Shown: positions 1-10,473, numbered from the stretch's first letter. The stretch is 64,000 nt of DNA from Aquamicrobium sp. LC103 (GCF_001014615.2 NZ_LBCQ02000001.1:434001-498000), one strand, 5' to 3'. Numbers and translations: made by a program. The notes: generated by a model from the letters alone, not told the origin.

Positions 1-2025
1 GTCGAGGATGTCGTTGACGATCGTCAGGAGCACAGAGGACGAAGAGCCGATGTGATCGACATAGTCGCGCTGGCGCTCGTTGAGCGGGCCGGTCGAAGGC
101 AGGGCGAGCAGTTCGGTGAAGCCGATAATGTTCGTCAGCGGCGATCGAAGCTCGTAGGAGACGTGCTGGACGAAATCGTTCTTGAGCCGGTCGGCCTTTT
201 CCAGAGCGTCGTTCTTCTCCTTCAGCGCGCGCTCGACATTCACGCTGTCGGTGACGTCGACGAAGGTCGCCATCACCTGCCCGTTCGGCAGGTAGATGAT
301 GGCGTAGCGCAGCACCGCGCCGTTCTGCAGCTCGATCTGGCCGTGGCTGTTGCGGCGCTCGTCGTCGAATCCGGTCACCGCCGCCGTCAGCTCGGCCCAG
401 AGATTTTCCCTGGCAACGCCCTGGCAGGCAGCCTTGATGGCGGAGATGTGGGTGTCGGGCTTCACCAGCCCTTCCGGCATGCTCCACAGCGACGCGAAGG
501 CCGGGTTGGAAAGGCGTATCCGCCCGTCGGGACCGAAGACCGCCACGCCCTCGGCGAGATTGTCGAGCGTTTCGCCCTGCACGCGCACCGCCGTGTTGTA
601 ACGGCTCTCCAGATTGATCTTTTCGGTCAGGTTCTCGAACACCCAGGTCACACCGCCCTTAGGCTGCGGATTGGCGACCACGCGCAGCGTCTGCCCGTCC
701 GGCAGATGCCAGAGATGCTCCTGCGATTCGACGGAGCGATAGGCCGCGAGGATGTTCTCCTTCCAGCGCCGCCATTCCGGCTGCTCGGCTAGCCTGCCCT
801 CGCTGCGCAGCCTGTCGAGCAGCAATGTGTGGTCCGGCGCGCTGTGCAGGAAGGAGAGATCGAGATCCCACAGCTTCTGGAAAGCCTGGTTGAAGAAGCG
901 CAGCTTCTCCTGCGTGTCGAAGATCGCCACCGCCGTGTTGAGCTGGTCGAGCGTGTCGGCGTGGCTGCGCACGGTGCGCCCGAATTCCTCGCGCACGGTC
1001 TCGATGTCGCTGACGTCGCAGGCGATACCGGCCGACCCCTCCGCCCCGATGACGTCGGTGACGGTGAACATCCTGCGGTCGCCGCCGATCACGGCGGAAA
1101 GCGTCTGCGCGAAGACCGGCCTCGCCAGGTGCTCGCGCGCGATGGTGTCGCGGGCGGCCGTGCCCAGGAATTCGCGGCTTTCGCGCAGGACGGCACCGGC
1201 GTCTTGCGCATCGACCGCTTCCGCATAGGCCTTGTTGACCCAGATCAGGCGGCCGTCCGTGCCGCGCAGCCAGAACGGCATTTTCACACCGTCGAGCAGG
1301 CCGACGACGCTGTCGTGCTCGCCCTGCAATCGCTGATGCTCGACGCGCAGCTCGGCATGGTCGCGGCGGGCCTCGGAAAGGGAGAGGAAGCGGACGGCCG
1401 CGTGCGAGGTAACCTTGCGTCCCTGCGCCTCGAGCAAGGCTCCCTTGTGCGTCTCGACCACCATGTCGAAGGATACGCCACGCTCGCGCAGGCCGGCAAT
1501 GGCGTGTTCCAGCGCGCTCGCGGTACGCGGGGTGAGCCACCGTCCGAAACCGAGGAAAGTGGCGCGGTCCTCCGGCACGCCGGCAACGGCCGGGAGCGTG
1601 CCGACCAGCTCCGGGCGGTCGCCGTCATTCATCCACACCAGGATGCGCTGATCCTTCAAATTGAGGAGCGCCTCGGACCGCTGCAGCGCATTGCCGAGTT
1701 CGGCCACGCGCTCGCGCAGCTTGACGTTTTCAGCGGCCGTGCGGCCGCGCTCGCGGATCAGCCAGATCGCCGAGAGCAGCGCGGCGCCGGTGACGCCGGC
1801 AAGCATCGCAAGCTGGATGACCTCGACCGTGCCAAGCGACAGGCGGCCGATCGTCAGCGCGCCCTCGCGGGCGAAGGCCTCGGCCGGCCACAGCGAAACG
1901 CCAAGCGCCATGACGGAACGGGAAAGAAAAGTGCCGGCAAAAAGCCCGCGCGACCGGCGCGCGATCGAATCCTTCCGGCATCCGGTGCCGGTTTTCCCCG
2001 CATCCAGTGGACAAACCCCTGGCAT
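1..2025 (-). CDS. divL: DivL-like PAS sensor kinase with Tyr in place of the phospho-His (3' end outside window)
   Basis: Reading the minus strand from an ATG at 2025 (GGAGAGG eight bases upstream) gives 675 residues that run off the window edge. Residues 1-52 look like a leader, about 69-90 is a membrane segment, followed by a coiled region and several PAS-like repeats. The dimerisation box reads HVSYELRSPLT, with Tyr624 (codon 154-156) where histidine kinases carry the phospho-accepting His. That substitution is the hallmark of Caulobacter DivL, which tunes the CckA-CtrA cell-cycle phosphorelay rather than acting as an ordinary kinase. The catalytic ATPase domain lies beyond position 1. An internal ATG at 1911 would remove the leader. 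It is convergent with nothing here; ahcY follows upstream on the same strand. Confidence 0.9.
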   Translation of the reverse strand, partial: MPGVCPLDAGKTGTGCRKDSIARRSRGLFAGTFLSRSVMALGVSLWPAEAFAREGALTIGRLSLGTVEVIQLAMLAGVTGAALLSAIWLIRERGRTAAENVKLRERVAELGNALQRSEALLNLKDQRILVWMNDGDRPELVGTLPAVAGVPEDRATFLGFGRWLTPRTASALEHAIAGLRERGVSFDMVVETHKGALLEAQGRKVTSHAAVRFLSLSEARRDHAELRVEHQRLQGEHDSVVGLLDGVKMPFWLRGTDGRLIWVNKAYAEAVDAQDAGAVLRESREFLGTAARDTIAREHLARPVFAQTLSAVIGGDRRMFTVTDVIGAEGSAGIACDVSDIETVREEFGRTVRSHADTLDQLNTAVAIFDTQEKLRFFNQAFQKLWDLDLSFLHSAPDHTLLLDRLRSEGRLAEQPEWRRWKENILAAYRSVESQEHLWHLPDGQTLRVVANPQPKGGVTWVFENLTEKINLESRYNTAVRVQGETLDNLAEGVAVFGPDGRIRLSNPAFASLWSMPEGLVKPDTHISAIKAACQGVARENLWAELTAAVTGFDDERRNSHGQIELQNGAVLRYAIIYLPNGQVMATFVDVTDSVNVERALKEKNDALEKADRLKNDFVQHVSYELRSPLTNIIGFTELLALPSTGPLNERQRDYVDHIGSSSSVLLTIVNDILD

Positions 2026-2198
2026 TCTCTCTACCTCTCCGCCGCGTGATGCCAAGATCGTCCTATCGGGACCGCTCCCTCGGTTCCCCTCGGAAAACAA
2101 GCGGGATGCAGGTGCATCCCGTCCGACCGAGGAAGCCGGCATCGCGAATCACCCCACTGTACCCGTTGACCGAATCGTCGTGAAGAAGGCGGCCGGCC

Positions 2199-2235
2199 AA
2201 AAATAATGCCGGGCGAAAAGTCAATCGCCCGGCAT
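2199..2235 (-). terminator. Rho-independent terminator downstream of ahcY
   Basis: An 11-bp perfect stem (2206-2216 with 2225-2235, arm ATGCCGGGCGA) closes an 8-nt loop. On the minus strand it is followed by TATTTTT at 2205-2199. It lies 28 bases past the ahcY stop and ends that transcript before divL. Confidence 0.9.
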
Positions 2236-2263
2236 CAATATATTGTATGTACTGGTTAAGAAA

Positions 2264-3661
2264 TTAGTACCGGTAGTGTTCCGGCTTGAACGGACCTTGC
2301 GGTGTCACGCCGATATAGGCGGCCTGTTCTTCGCTCAGCCGGGTCAGCTTCGCGCCGAGCTTGTCGAGATGCAGGCGCGCGACCTTCTCGTCGAGATGCT
2401 TCGGCAGCACGTAGACCTCGTTCTGGTATTGCCCCGGCTTGGTCCAGAGCTCGATCTGCGCCAGCACCTGGTTGGTGAAGGAGGCGGACATGACGAAGCT
2501 CGGATGGCCGGTCGCATTGCCGAGATTGAGCAGTCGGCCTTCCGACAGAAGGATCATGCGCTTGCCGTCCGGGAAGGAGATCATGTCGACCTGCGGCTTC
2601 ACATTGGTCCATTTCAGGTTGCGCAGGGCGGCAACCTGAATCTCGTTGTCGAAATGGCCGATATTGCCGACGATCACCATGTCCTTCATCTTGCGCATGT
2701 GATCGAGGGTAATCACGTCCTTGTTGCCGGTCGTGGTGATGATGATGTCGGCGGTGGGTGCGGCATCGTCGAGCGTCACGACCTCGAAACCGTCCATCGC
2801 GGCCTGAAGCGCGCAGATCGGGTCGACCTCGGTCACCTTGACGCGGGCGCCGGCGCCGGCGAGCGACTGGGCCGAGCCCTTGCCGACGTCGCCATAGCCG
2901 CAAACGACGGCGACCTTGCCGGCCATCATAACGTCGGTGCCACGACGGATGCCGTCGACCAGCGATTCCTTGCAGCCATATTTGTTGTCGAATTTCGACT
3001 TGGTGACCGAGTCGTTGACGTTGATCGCCGGGAAGGGCAGCAGGCCCTTCTTCTGCAACTGGTAGAGGCGGTTGACGCCGGTCGTGGTCTCCTCGGTCAC
3101 GCCGCGGATCGATTCACGCTGGCGGGTGAAGAAGCCCGGCGTCGCGGCCATGCGCTTCTTGATCTGGGCGAAGAGGATTTCCTCCTCCTCGCTGCCGGGC
3201 TTGGAAAGCACGTCCTCGCCCGCCTCGGCGCGCGCGCCGATCAATATGTACATGGTGGCGTCGCCGCCATCGTCGAGGATCATGTTGGTGTCGCCGCCGT
3301 CGGCCCACTGGAAGATCTGATCCGTGTACTGCCAGTATTCCTCGAGCGACTCGCCCTTGACGGCGAAGACCGGAACGCCCGAAGCCGCGATCGCGGCGGC
3401 CGCGTGGTCCTGGGTGGAGAAGATGTTGCAGGAGGCCCAGCGGATTTCCGCGCCGAGCGCCTTCAGCGTCTCGATCAGCACCGCCGTCTGGATCGTCATG
3501 TGGAGCGAGCCCGAGATGCGGGCGCCCTTGAGCGGCTGGGTCGGGCCGAATTCCTCGCGCGCGGCCATCAGGCCCGGCATTTCGGTTTCCGCGATCTCGA
3601 TCTCCTTGCGGCCCCAATCGGCAAGCGAAATATCCGCTACGATGTAGTCTGTGCCAGACAT
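2264..3661 (-). CDS. ahcY: Adenosylhomocysteinase (S-adenosyl-L-homocysteine hydrolase)
   Basis: 465 residues. The enzyme splits S-adenosylhomocysteine to adenosine and homocysteine in the cytoplasmic activated-methyl cycle, relieving product inhibition of methyltransferases. Visible hallmarks are the NAD-binding GYGDVGKG loop near the middle, TTTGNKD, and the C-terminal KPEHYRY tail that closes the neighbour's active site in the tetramer. The length fits the bacterial form with its internal insertion. ATG at 3661 is preceded by TTGGAG seven bases upstream and gives the usual [17 protein letters not shown] start; an in-frame GTG/ATG further out is not needed. It is separated from ptsH by about 150 bases carrying a palindromic operator, so it is probably its own transcription unit ending at the terminator behind it. 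Confidence 0.97.
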   Translation of the reverse strand: MSGTDYIVADISLADWGRKEIEIAETEMPGLMAAREEFGPTQPLKGARISGSLHMTIQTAVLIETLKALGAEIRWASCNIFSTQDHAAAAIAASGVPVFAVKGESLEEYWQYTDQIFQWADGGDTNMILDDGGDATMYILIGARAEAGEDVLSKPGSEEEEILFAQIKKRMAATPGFFTRQRESIRGVTEETTTGVNRLYQLQKKGLLPFPAINVNDSVTKSKFDNKYGCKESLVDGIRRGTDVMMAGKVAVVCGYGDVGKGSAQSLAGAGARVKVTEVDPICALQAAMDGFEVVTLDDAAPTADIIITTTGNKDVITLDHMRKMKDMVIVGNIGHFDNEIQVAALRNLKWTNVKPQVDMISFPDGKRMILLSEGRLLNLGNATGHPSFVMSASFTNQVLAQIELWTKPGQYQNEVYVLPKHLDEKVARLHLDKLGAKLTRLSEEQAAYIGVTPQGPFKPEHYRY

Positions 3662-3771
3662 GGCGTTCTCCAATCCCGTGAGAAATCCGTCGAAACCCGC
3701 GCCTTCAGGCAAAACGGGCGGGCGATTTTGCCGGTTTGAGTAGCAGATCGGCGGGAAACGGGCAATGGGAC

Positions 3772-3787
3772 ATAAAGAAATCTTTAT
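3772..3787. promoter_or_regulatory. Palindromic operator upstream of ahcY, SahR-like
   Basis: ATAAAGAAATCTTTAT has perfect 6-bp arms around 4 bases and lies 110 bases before the ahcY ATG, just after ptsH. ArsR-type SahR repressors, which sense S-adenosylhomocysteine, control ahcY in many Proteobacteria through short AT-rich palindromes of this kind. Assignment to SahR is from memory of the motif and from the target gene; no sahR gene is in the window. An adjacent inverted repeat, CCTGCA/TGCAGG at 3789-3807, may be part of the ptsH 3' end. Confidence 0.6.
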
Positions 3788-3814
3788 CCCTGCATATGCC
3801 GTGCAGGCGAGGCG

Positions 3815-4117
3815 TCAGCATTCTTCGCCGAAACGGTCGGCCACCAGTTCCTCCAGCGCGTCGAGAAGCGCGGCCGCCTCGCGGCCCTTCGCCGTCACGC
3901 GGATGGCGCAGCCGGGGCTCGCCGCCAGCATCATCAGGCCCATGATGGAGGTTCCGCCGACGCTGACGCCGTCCTTCTCCACCTCGACCTCGGCATCGAA
4001 GCTGCCGGCGACCTGGACGAACTTCGCCGAGGCGCGCGCGTGAAGGCCGCGCTGGTTGACGATCTTCAATTCGCGCGTCAGCGCCGCGGCTTCGGGTTTC
4101 GACATGGATTCGTTCAT
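3815..4117 (-). CDS. ptsH: Phosphocarrier protein HPr
   Basis: 100 residues, slightly longer than classical HPr because of an N-terminal extension; a second Met at residue 5 is an alternative start. RGLHARASA contains the phospho-acceptor His26. GTSIMGLM contains Ser57, equivalent to Ser46 of Gram-positive HPr, the target of HPr kinase. The ATG overlaps the manX stop as ATGA, so the two are co-translated. With manX and hprK alone and no sugar-specific EIIBC nearby, this is the regulatory PTS of alphaproteobacteria, which signals rather than imports sugar. EI (ptsP) must be elsewhere. Confidence 0.95.
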   Translation of the reverse strand: MNESMSKPEAAALTRELKIVNQRGLHARASAKFVQVAGSFDAEVEVEKDGVSVGGTSIMGLMMLAASPGCAIRVTAKGREAAALLDALEELVADRFGEEC

Positions 4118-4515
4118 TTGCCGCTCAGCACCTGGCTCGCGACGTTGATGTATTTGCGCCCCGCGGTCTGGGCCTCCAGAAGCGCCTTTTCCATGTCGTC
4201 GCCGGTGCGCACGCTGGTCAGCTTGATGAGCATCGGGAGGTTCATGCCGGCGATCACCTCGATGCGGCCGGCCTGCATCACGGAGATGGCGAGATTGGAG
4301 GGGGTGCCGCCGAACATGTCGGTGAGCACGATGACGCCGGTGCCGGTATCGGCGCGCTCGACCGCGTCGACGATGTCGCGGCGGCGCTGCTCCATGTCGT
4401 CATCGGCCCCGATCGACACGGTCTCGAAATTGTTCTGCGGTCCGACGACATGCTCGACCGCGCGCCGGAACTCCTCGGCAAGCTGCCCATGCGTGACGAG
4501 CACGACGCCGATCAT
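4114..4515 (-). CDS. manX: PTS EIIA component, mannose family
   Basis: 133 residues starting MIGVVLVTHGQLAEEF, with the phosphorylated His9 in the VTHG motif and a DMFGGTPSN loop, both typical of the EIIA-Man fold. ATG at 4515 has AAGGA seven bases upstream; an upstream in-frame Met at 4554 lacks support. In rhizobia this domain receives phosphate from HPr and acts as a regulatory output, since no EIIB, EIIC or EIID partner is present. It overlaps ptsH by four bases. A 340-base gap separates it from hprK. Confidence 0.93.
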   Translation of the reverse strand: MIGVVLVTHGQLAEEFRRAVEHVVGPQNNFETVSIGADDDMEQRRRDIVDAVERADTGTGVIVLTDMFGGTPSNLAISVMQAGRIEVIAGMNLPMLIKLTSVRTGDDMEKALLEAQTAGRKYINVASQVLSGK

Positions 4516-4855
4516 GCAGCGTTCCTTTTTCGCGGGCGGTCGTTCCGCGCGCATGGCGTGAGCGATGGCCGACGTGACGAAAACCCTGACGGAGGGGCGA
4601 AGAAGCCTTCCCGTGCATCGACTGTAATGATCACAAATTTACCCCGTCACACACTCTTTCGGCGCAGCCATATGGCTCTTGGCTTGACCTTTATCTCCCA
4701 GGATCGCGAGTTCGCGTGCATGATCCTGGCACAAGCCGGGCGGCAAGTGCGCTATCTTGTCAGCGGTTTGTTCTTTGACAAGCCCAAATCTGCCGTTCTT
4801 TGAGCCAAATTGCCGCATATGTGACCGCGGCGCGACGGTTTGCCTTGGGGCCGGG
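4516..4855. other. 340-base gap between hprK and manX with inverted repeat and possible promoter
   Basis: No convincing gene. CCAGGATC at 4698-4705 pairs with GATCCTGG at 4722-4729, and the interior can fold as a smaller GCGA/TCGC stem. On the minus strand CTTGTC, 17 bases, then CAAGAT (about 4755-4783) resembles a housekeeping promoter that could drive manX-ptsH. The gap is unusually long for an otherwise tightly packed operon, so it may hold a leader or small RNA. Inference only. Confidence 0.4.
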
Positions 4856-5311
4856 TCAGGCGACGATCCCCAGCCAGGCGGCAAGAACGCCGGTGGCCGA
4901 GGCAATGTTTCGGGCCGGCAGACGCAGACAGGGCAGCTCGACGCCGAGCACGGTCTCGCTGTCGTCCTCGCGAAAGCGCGGGACCTCGCCCTCCTCCACG
5001 AGCCGGACGAACAGGTCGACGACGGCCCTGCGCTCGAAGGGGACACCGGCGGGGCCGTAGCCGCGAATCTCGACCAGTCCTTCTATGGCCTGGGGCGCTT
5101 CGGCGACGAGCCTGCCGTTCGGCGCGGAAAGCCAGGCCTGGTCGTCGCTGACGAGCGCCGCATGGCCGCCAATCGCATGGCAATGCCGGACGACGGAAAC
5201 CGCGAGCGACGATTTTCCGGCGCCCGAATCCCCGGTGATCATGATGCCGCGTCCGCCGGCCACGATCACCGTGGCATGGAAATTCGTCCGCTGCCTTCCC
5301 GGCTTGCGCAA
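4856..5311 (-). CDS. hprK: HPr kinase/phosphorylase, short alphaproteobacterial form
   Basis: 151 residues read from a TTG at 5311, which lies four bases past the chvG stop with GGAA-type SD within the chvG end. The start gives MRKPGRQRTNFHATVIVAGG, matching the family's usual N-terminus. GDSGAGKSS is the Walker A loop and EIRGYGP the family signature. It lacks the N-terminal domain of Gram-positive HprK, as expected for alphaproteobacteria. It phosphorylates HPr on Ser57, and the gene order chvI-chvG-hprK-manX-ptsH links this to the ChvG-ChvI system and PckA. Longer upstream frames lie inside chvG and are unlikely. Confidence 0.9.
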   Translation of the reverse strand: MRKPGRQRTNFHATVIVAGGRGIMITGDSGAGKSSLAVSVVRHCHAIGGHAALVSDDQAWLSAPNGRLVAEAPQAIEGLVEIRGYGPAGVPFERRAVVDLFVRLVEEGEVPRFREDDSETVLGVELPCLRLPARNIASATGVLAAWLGIVA

Positions 5312-5315
5312 GGTT

Positions 5316-7094
5316 CTAGCTTTCCGCGGGCAGCGTGACGGTGAAGCGCGCGCCCCTGATGTCGCCCGGCTTGGTGCCGGCAATGTTCTCCGCCGAAATC
5401 GTGCCGCCATGCGCTTCCACGATCTGCCGGCTGATCGAAAGGCCGAGACCGGAATTCTGGCCGAACGCCTCGTCGGAGGGCCGGTCCGTATAGAAGCGCT
5501 CGAAGATGCGTTCGATGTTCTCCGCCCGGATGCCGGGACCGTTGTCCTCGATCGTCACGATGACATGCGAGCCGTGGCGCGAAAGCGTGACGAGGATGCG
5601 GCCCTTGCCTTCCGGAACGAAGGAACGCGCGTTTTCGATGAGGTTGGTGAAGACCTGGCCGAGCCGCAAATCGTGGCCGGCGACGCGGAATTCCTTCGGC
5701 GCCTGCCCCTTCTTGCCGGCGTCGAACTCGATCTCGACCGGTTTCTTGTGCCGGCCGCTATCGCGCGAGGCGCCGACGATCTCGGTCAAGAGCTTGTGCA
5801 GGTCGACACGCGCCGCATCCTCGCGCGCCAGTTCGGCGTCGAGGCGGGATGCGTCGGAAATGTCGGTGATGAGCCTGTCGAGACGGCGCACGTCGTGCTG
5901 GATCACCTCCATGAGGCGCTCGCGCGACGTCTCGTTCTTGGCGAGCGGCAGGGTCTCGACCGCGCTGCGCAGCGAGGTCAGCGGATTCTTCAATTCGTGG
6001 CTGACGTCGGCGGCGAAGCTCTCGATCGCCTCGATCCGCGCATAGAGCGCGTTGGTCATGTCGCGGAGCGCGATGGAAAGATTGCCGATCTCGTCCTGCC
6101 GGTTCGAGAAATCGGGAATTTCCTCGCGATTCTTGATGCCGCGGCGCACCCGCACGGCGGCGGCCGAAAGCCGGCGCAGCGGGTTGGCGATGGTCGATGC
6201 GAGCAGCATCGACAGGATCGCGTTCACGAGTGCGGCGACGGCGAAGAGCCGCAGGATCGCGCGGCGTTCCGCGGCGACGATCTTGTCGATGTCGCCGCCC
6301 TGGGTGGAGAGCATCAGCACGCCCATGACGGCGCGAAAACGCTGGACCGGCACCGCCACGGAAACGATCTGCTCGCCCTGCTCGCTGACGCGCACGATGG
6401 TCGCCGGGCTGCCGGAAAGAGCGCTCATGACCTCCGGGAAAGCGGCGCCGCTGCCGCCCGGCTGCTCCTTATAAACCGGCAGGTCGGTGCGCCGGAACAG
6501 ATTGGCGATGTATTTCTCGACCTGTTCGAGAAGCCCCGGCTGCTCCTGCTCGACCGAGGGCAGGTCGTAGCGCAGGATCTGCCCGCGCGAATAGAGATGG
6601 CGCGAATCCAGAAGCAGGTTCGCGTCGCGGTCGAATATGCGCGCCCTGGTGCGGGTCGGCGAGATCAGGCGGCGCAGCACCGGCGCGACCAGTTCCGGAT
6701 TGATCGGGAAATCGAGGCTGTCGAGCTGGCCGGTGCCGGGCGGCAGGCTTTCGCCGGCCTGCAGCTCGAGCAGCTTCTCCGGATCGATGGTGATCGAATC
6801 CGTCTCCACCGTCGCCGACGCGGCGATGGCGCCGGCGATGATCTCGCCCTGCGTCATCAGGCTTTCCACGCGGGCCTCGATCAGCCCGTCGCGAAACTGG
6901 TTCATGTACAGAATGCCGGCGACGAGAACGCCGAGCGCGGCGAGATTGAGGAAGAGGATGCGCCGCGTCAGGCTGGAGAAGACATAGTGACCGAGCAGGC
7001 GGCGCAGCGTCAGCGAGACGCGGCCCCACAGCGTGGAGCCGTTCCTCGAAGACTTTCTCGCGCCGACCGTTGGCCTTTCAATGTCTGCCGCCAT
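5316..7094 (-). CDS. chvG: Sensor histidine kinase ChvG/ExoS
   Basis: 592 residues. A membrane segment near residues 50-70 (FLNLAALGVLVAGILYM), a periplasmic sensor domain, a second membrane segment near 270-290, HAMP, then VSHELKNPLTSLRSAVE with phospho-His366, and the ATPase boxes VFTNLIENA, DNGPGI and GLGLSISRQIVEAHGG. It senses acid or envelope stress and phosphorylates ChvI; in rhizobia it controls exopolysaccharide, motility and host-associated genes. It begins 36 bases past chvI and runs almost directly into hprK, so the three are one operon. Confidence 0.96.
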   Translation of the reverse strand: MAADIERPTVGARKSSRNGSTLWGRVSLTLRRLLGHYVFSSLTRRILFLNLAALGVLVAGILYMNQFRDGLIEARVESLMTQGEIIAGAIAASATVETDSITIDPEKLLELQAGESLPPGTGQLDSLDFPINPELVAPVLRRLISPTRTRARIFDRDANLLLDSRHLYSRGQILRYDLPSVEQEQPGLLEQVEKYIANLFRRTDLPVYKEQPGGSGAAFPEVMSALSGSPATIVRVSEQGEQIVSVAVPVQRFRAVMGVLMLSTQGGDIDKIVAAERRAILRLFAVAALVNAILSMLLASTIANPLRRLSAAAVRVRRGIKNREEIPDFSNRQDEIGNLSIALRDMTNALYARIEAIESFAADVSHELKNPLTSLRSAVETLPLAKNETSRERLMEVIQHDVRRLDRLITDISDASRLDAELAREDAARVDLHKLLTEIVGASRDSGRHKKPVEIEFDAGKKGQAPKEFRVAGHDLRLGQVFTNLIENARSFVPEGKGRILVTLSRHGSHVIVTIEDNGPGIRAENIERIFERFYTDRPSDEAFGQNSGLGLSISRQIVEAHGGTISAENIAGTKPGDIRGARFTVTLPAES

Positions 7095-7130
7095 GGCTGA
7101 TACGGTTCCCCAGAGGGACTAGGACGGGTC

Positions 7131-7832
7131 CTAGACCTCGCGAAAGCGGTAGCCAACTCCGTAGAGCGTTTCGATCATGTCGAAACTGTCGTCGACGGCC
7201 TTGAACTTCTTGCGCAACCGCTTGATGTGGCTGTCGATCGTCCTGTCATCGACATAGACCTGCTCATCATAGGCGGAATCCATCAGCGCGTCACGGCTCT
7301 TGACGACGCCGGGGCGCTGGGCGAGCGAATGCAGGATGAGGAATTCGGTGACGGTGAGCGTCACCGGCTCGCCGCGCCAGGTGCATGTGTGGCGCTCCTG
7401 GTCCATGACGAGCTGCCCGCGCTCCAGCGAGCGCGTCTGCTGGTTCGGCGCCTTCGCGCCGGCCTCGCGGGCGCTTGCGCGGCGCAGCACCGCCCGGACG
7501 CGCTCGACCAGGAGCCGCTGGGAGAACGGCTTGCGGATGAAATCGTCGGCGCCCATCTTGAGACCGAACAGCTCGTCGATCTCGTCGTCCTTGGAGGTCA
7601 GGAAGATGACCGGCAGATCGCTCTTCTGGCGCAGCCGGCGCAGGAGCTCCATGCCATCCATGCGCGGCATCTTGATGTCGAAGATTGCGAGATTGGGCGG
7701 ACGGGCGGTAAGGCCTTCCAGCGCCGAGGCACCGTCGGTATAGGTCTCGACGCGATATCCCTCGGACTCCAGCGCAATCGACACGGATGTCAGGATGTTG
7801 CGGTCGTCGTCGACCAGCGCGATTGTTGCCAT
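7131..7832 (-). CDS. chvI: Response regulator ChvI, OmpR/PhoB family
   Basis: 233 residues from ATG 7832 (GGGAG nine bases upstream). The receiver domain starts [18 protein letters not shown], with acidic pocket Asp8-Asp10 and phospho-acceptor Asp52 in [12 protein letters not shown], plus the conserved T and K (FLTSKDD, IRKPF). The C-terminal winged helix holds [15 protein letters not shown]. An upstream Met at 7850 has poor SD spacing. It is the first gene of the chvI-chvG-hprK unit, divergent from pckA across about 360 bases. Confidence 0.96.
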   Translation of the reverse strand: MATIALVDDDRNILTSVSIALESEGYRVETYTDGASALEGLTARPPNLAIFDIKMPRMDGMELLRRLRQKSDLPVIFLTSKDDEIDELFGLKMGADDFIRKPFSQRLLVERVRAVLRRASAREAGAKAPNQQTRSLERGQLVMDQERHTCTWRGEPVTLTVTEFLILHSLAQRPGVVKSRDALMDSAYDEQVYVDDRTIDSHIKRLRKKFKAVDDSFDMIETLYGVGYRFREV

Positions 7833-8192
7833 TTCAAGCGGCTCCCTCATCAGCCTTTATCCCTTCCTTCTGTGCGAAAGGGGTATAGGCGTACAAATTG
7901 GGTACAAAATGTGGCACGGATTTCCTTCGATGTCACATGGGCGAACGCGGGCAAGGCCGAAATGCGGTGCCCCGCTGCCGCCGAAGGGCGGAGCGGGCCG
8001 CCCTCCCATATGTGGACAGCAATCGCCAATTTAAACGGATACAAACGATTTAAAGAGAGTTGAATTTTTTTAAATCGATTAATGATTTGAAATCAATGGG
8101 TTTTTCTGTTTCTCAACTCGCGGGCCCGACCGGAACATTCGCCGCAGCGGTCCGTTCATGCATGGTGTTTGGCTCCGTTTTTGGTGGTGAGG
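7833..8192. promoter_or_regulatory. Divergent chvI/pckA control region
   Basis: 360 bases without a gene. The part nearest pckA (8030-8110) is strikingly AT-rich against its surroundings and holds a 13-base palindrome, TGATTTGAAATCA at 8083-8095, plus several AAATC/GATTT half-repeats. On the plus strand TTGAAT, 17 bases, TGATTT could be a promoter. It presumably contains both the chvI and pckA promoters and an operator for one of them; the cognate regulator cannot be named from sequence. Confidence 0.5.
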
Positions 8193-9803
<1,611 letters not shown>

Positions 9804-9828
9804 GGTTTCCCGCAAGATCGCTTCAGCG

Positions 9829-9855
9829 ACGGCCCGGCTTTGCCGGGCCGTTTTC
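9829..9855 (+). terminator. Rho-independent terminator after pckA
   Basis: Ten-base perfect stem (ACGGCCCGGC, 9829-9838, with 9842-9851) around a TTT loop, running into a T-rich tail at 9851-9854. Confidence 0.92.
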
Positions 9856-9940
9856 GTTCGAGCCCCGCCTTTCCACGCCGGTGCTTCACCCGGCGCCGCT
9901 TTGCGCCTATTTTCCCGCGTGGAAACGAAAGACGGATTCG

Positions 9941-10375
9941 ATGACGGACACGGGGATAGCGATACCGCCGGAAGTGCGGGTGGCGGAGGACGAGCTGGAG
10001 GAACAGTTCATCCGCGCATCGGGGCCTGGCGGGCAGAACGTCAACAAGGTCGCGACCGCCGTGCAGCTCCGCTTCGACGCGGCGAACTCGCCGGGCCTGA
10101 GCGAGCGCGTGCGCCAGCGCGCGATCCGGCTCGCCGGCCAGCGCGCGACCAAGAACGGCGTCATCGTCATCGAGGCGGGGCGCTTCCGCACGCAGGAGCA
10201 GAACCGGGCCGACGCGCGCGCGCGGCTCACCGAGTTGCTCGCCCGCGCGGCCGAGCCCCCGCCGAAACCGCGCAAGAAAACCCGGCCGTCCAAAGGCGCG
10301 GTCGAACGCCGGCTCAAGGATAAGGCCGGCCGATCGAACGTGAAGAAAATGCGGGGCAAGATTTCCTCGGAATAG
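9941..10375 (+). CDS. arfB: Alternative ribosome-rescue peptidyl-tRNA hydrolase ArfB
   Basis: 144 residues. The GGQ loop sits in SGPGGQNVNKV near residue 30, the catalytic motif by which class I release factors and ArfB hydrolyse peptidyl-tRNA. The C-terminus is a short Lys/Arg-rich tail (KPRKKTRPSKG..RRLKDKAGRSNVKKMRG) that in ArfB enters the empty mRNA channel of stalled ribosomes. There is no codon-recognition domain, which separates it from PrfA/PrfB. ATG 9941 follows the pckA terminator, so it has its own promoter. SD is weak. Confidence 0.92.
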   Translation: MTDTGIAIPPEVRVAEDELEEQFIRASGPGGQNVNKVATAVQLRFDAANSPGLSERVRQRAIRLAGQRATKNGVIVIEAGRFRTQEQNRADARARLTELLARAAEPPPKPRKKTRPSKGAVERRLKDKAGRSNVKKMRGKISSE

Positions 10376-10473
10376 CCGGCTTCGCGGCACGAAAATCCGT
10401 GCTTTCAATTTCCGGCTGCCGGTGTCAAATTCGCTTCCGTATCGTAACAATCTTCAACGAGGGAGATTTTGAC

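Noticed and set aside
3662-3771. SAH or SAM riboswitch in the ahcY leader
   Set aside because: I looked for conserved cores of the SAH and SAM-II motifs and saw none; the palindromic operator is a better explanation.
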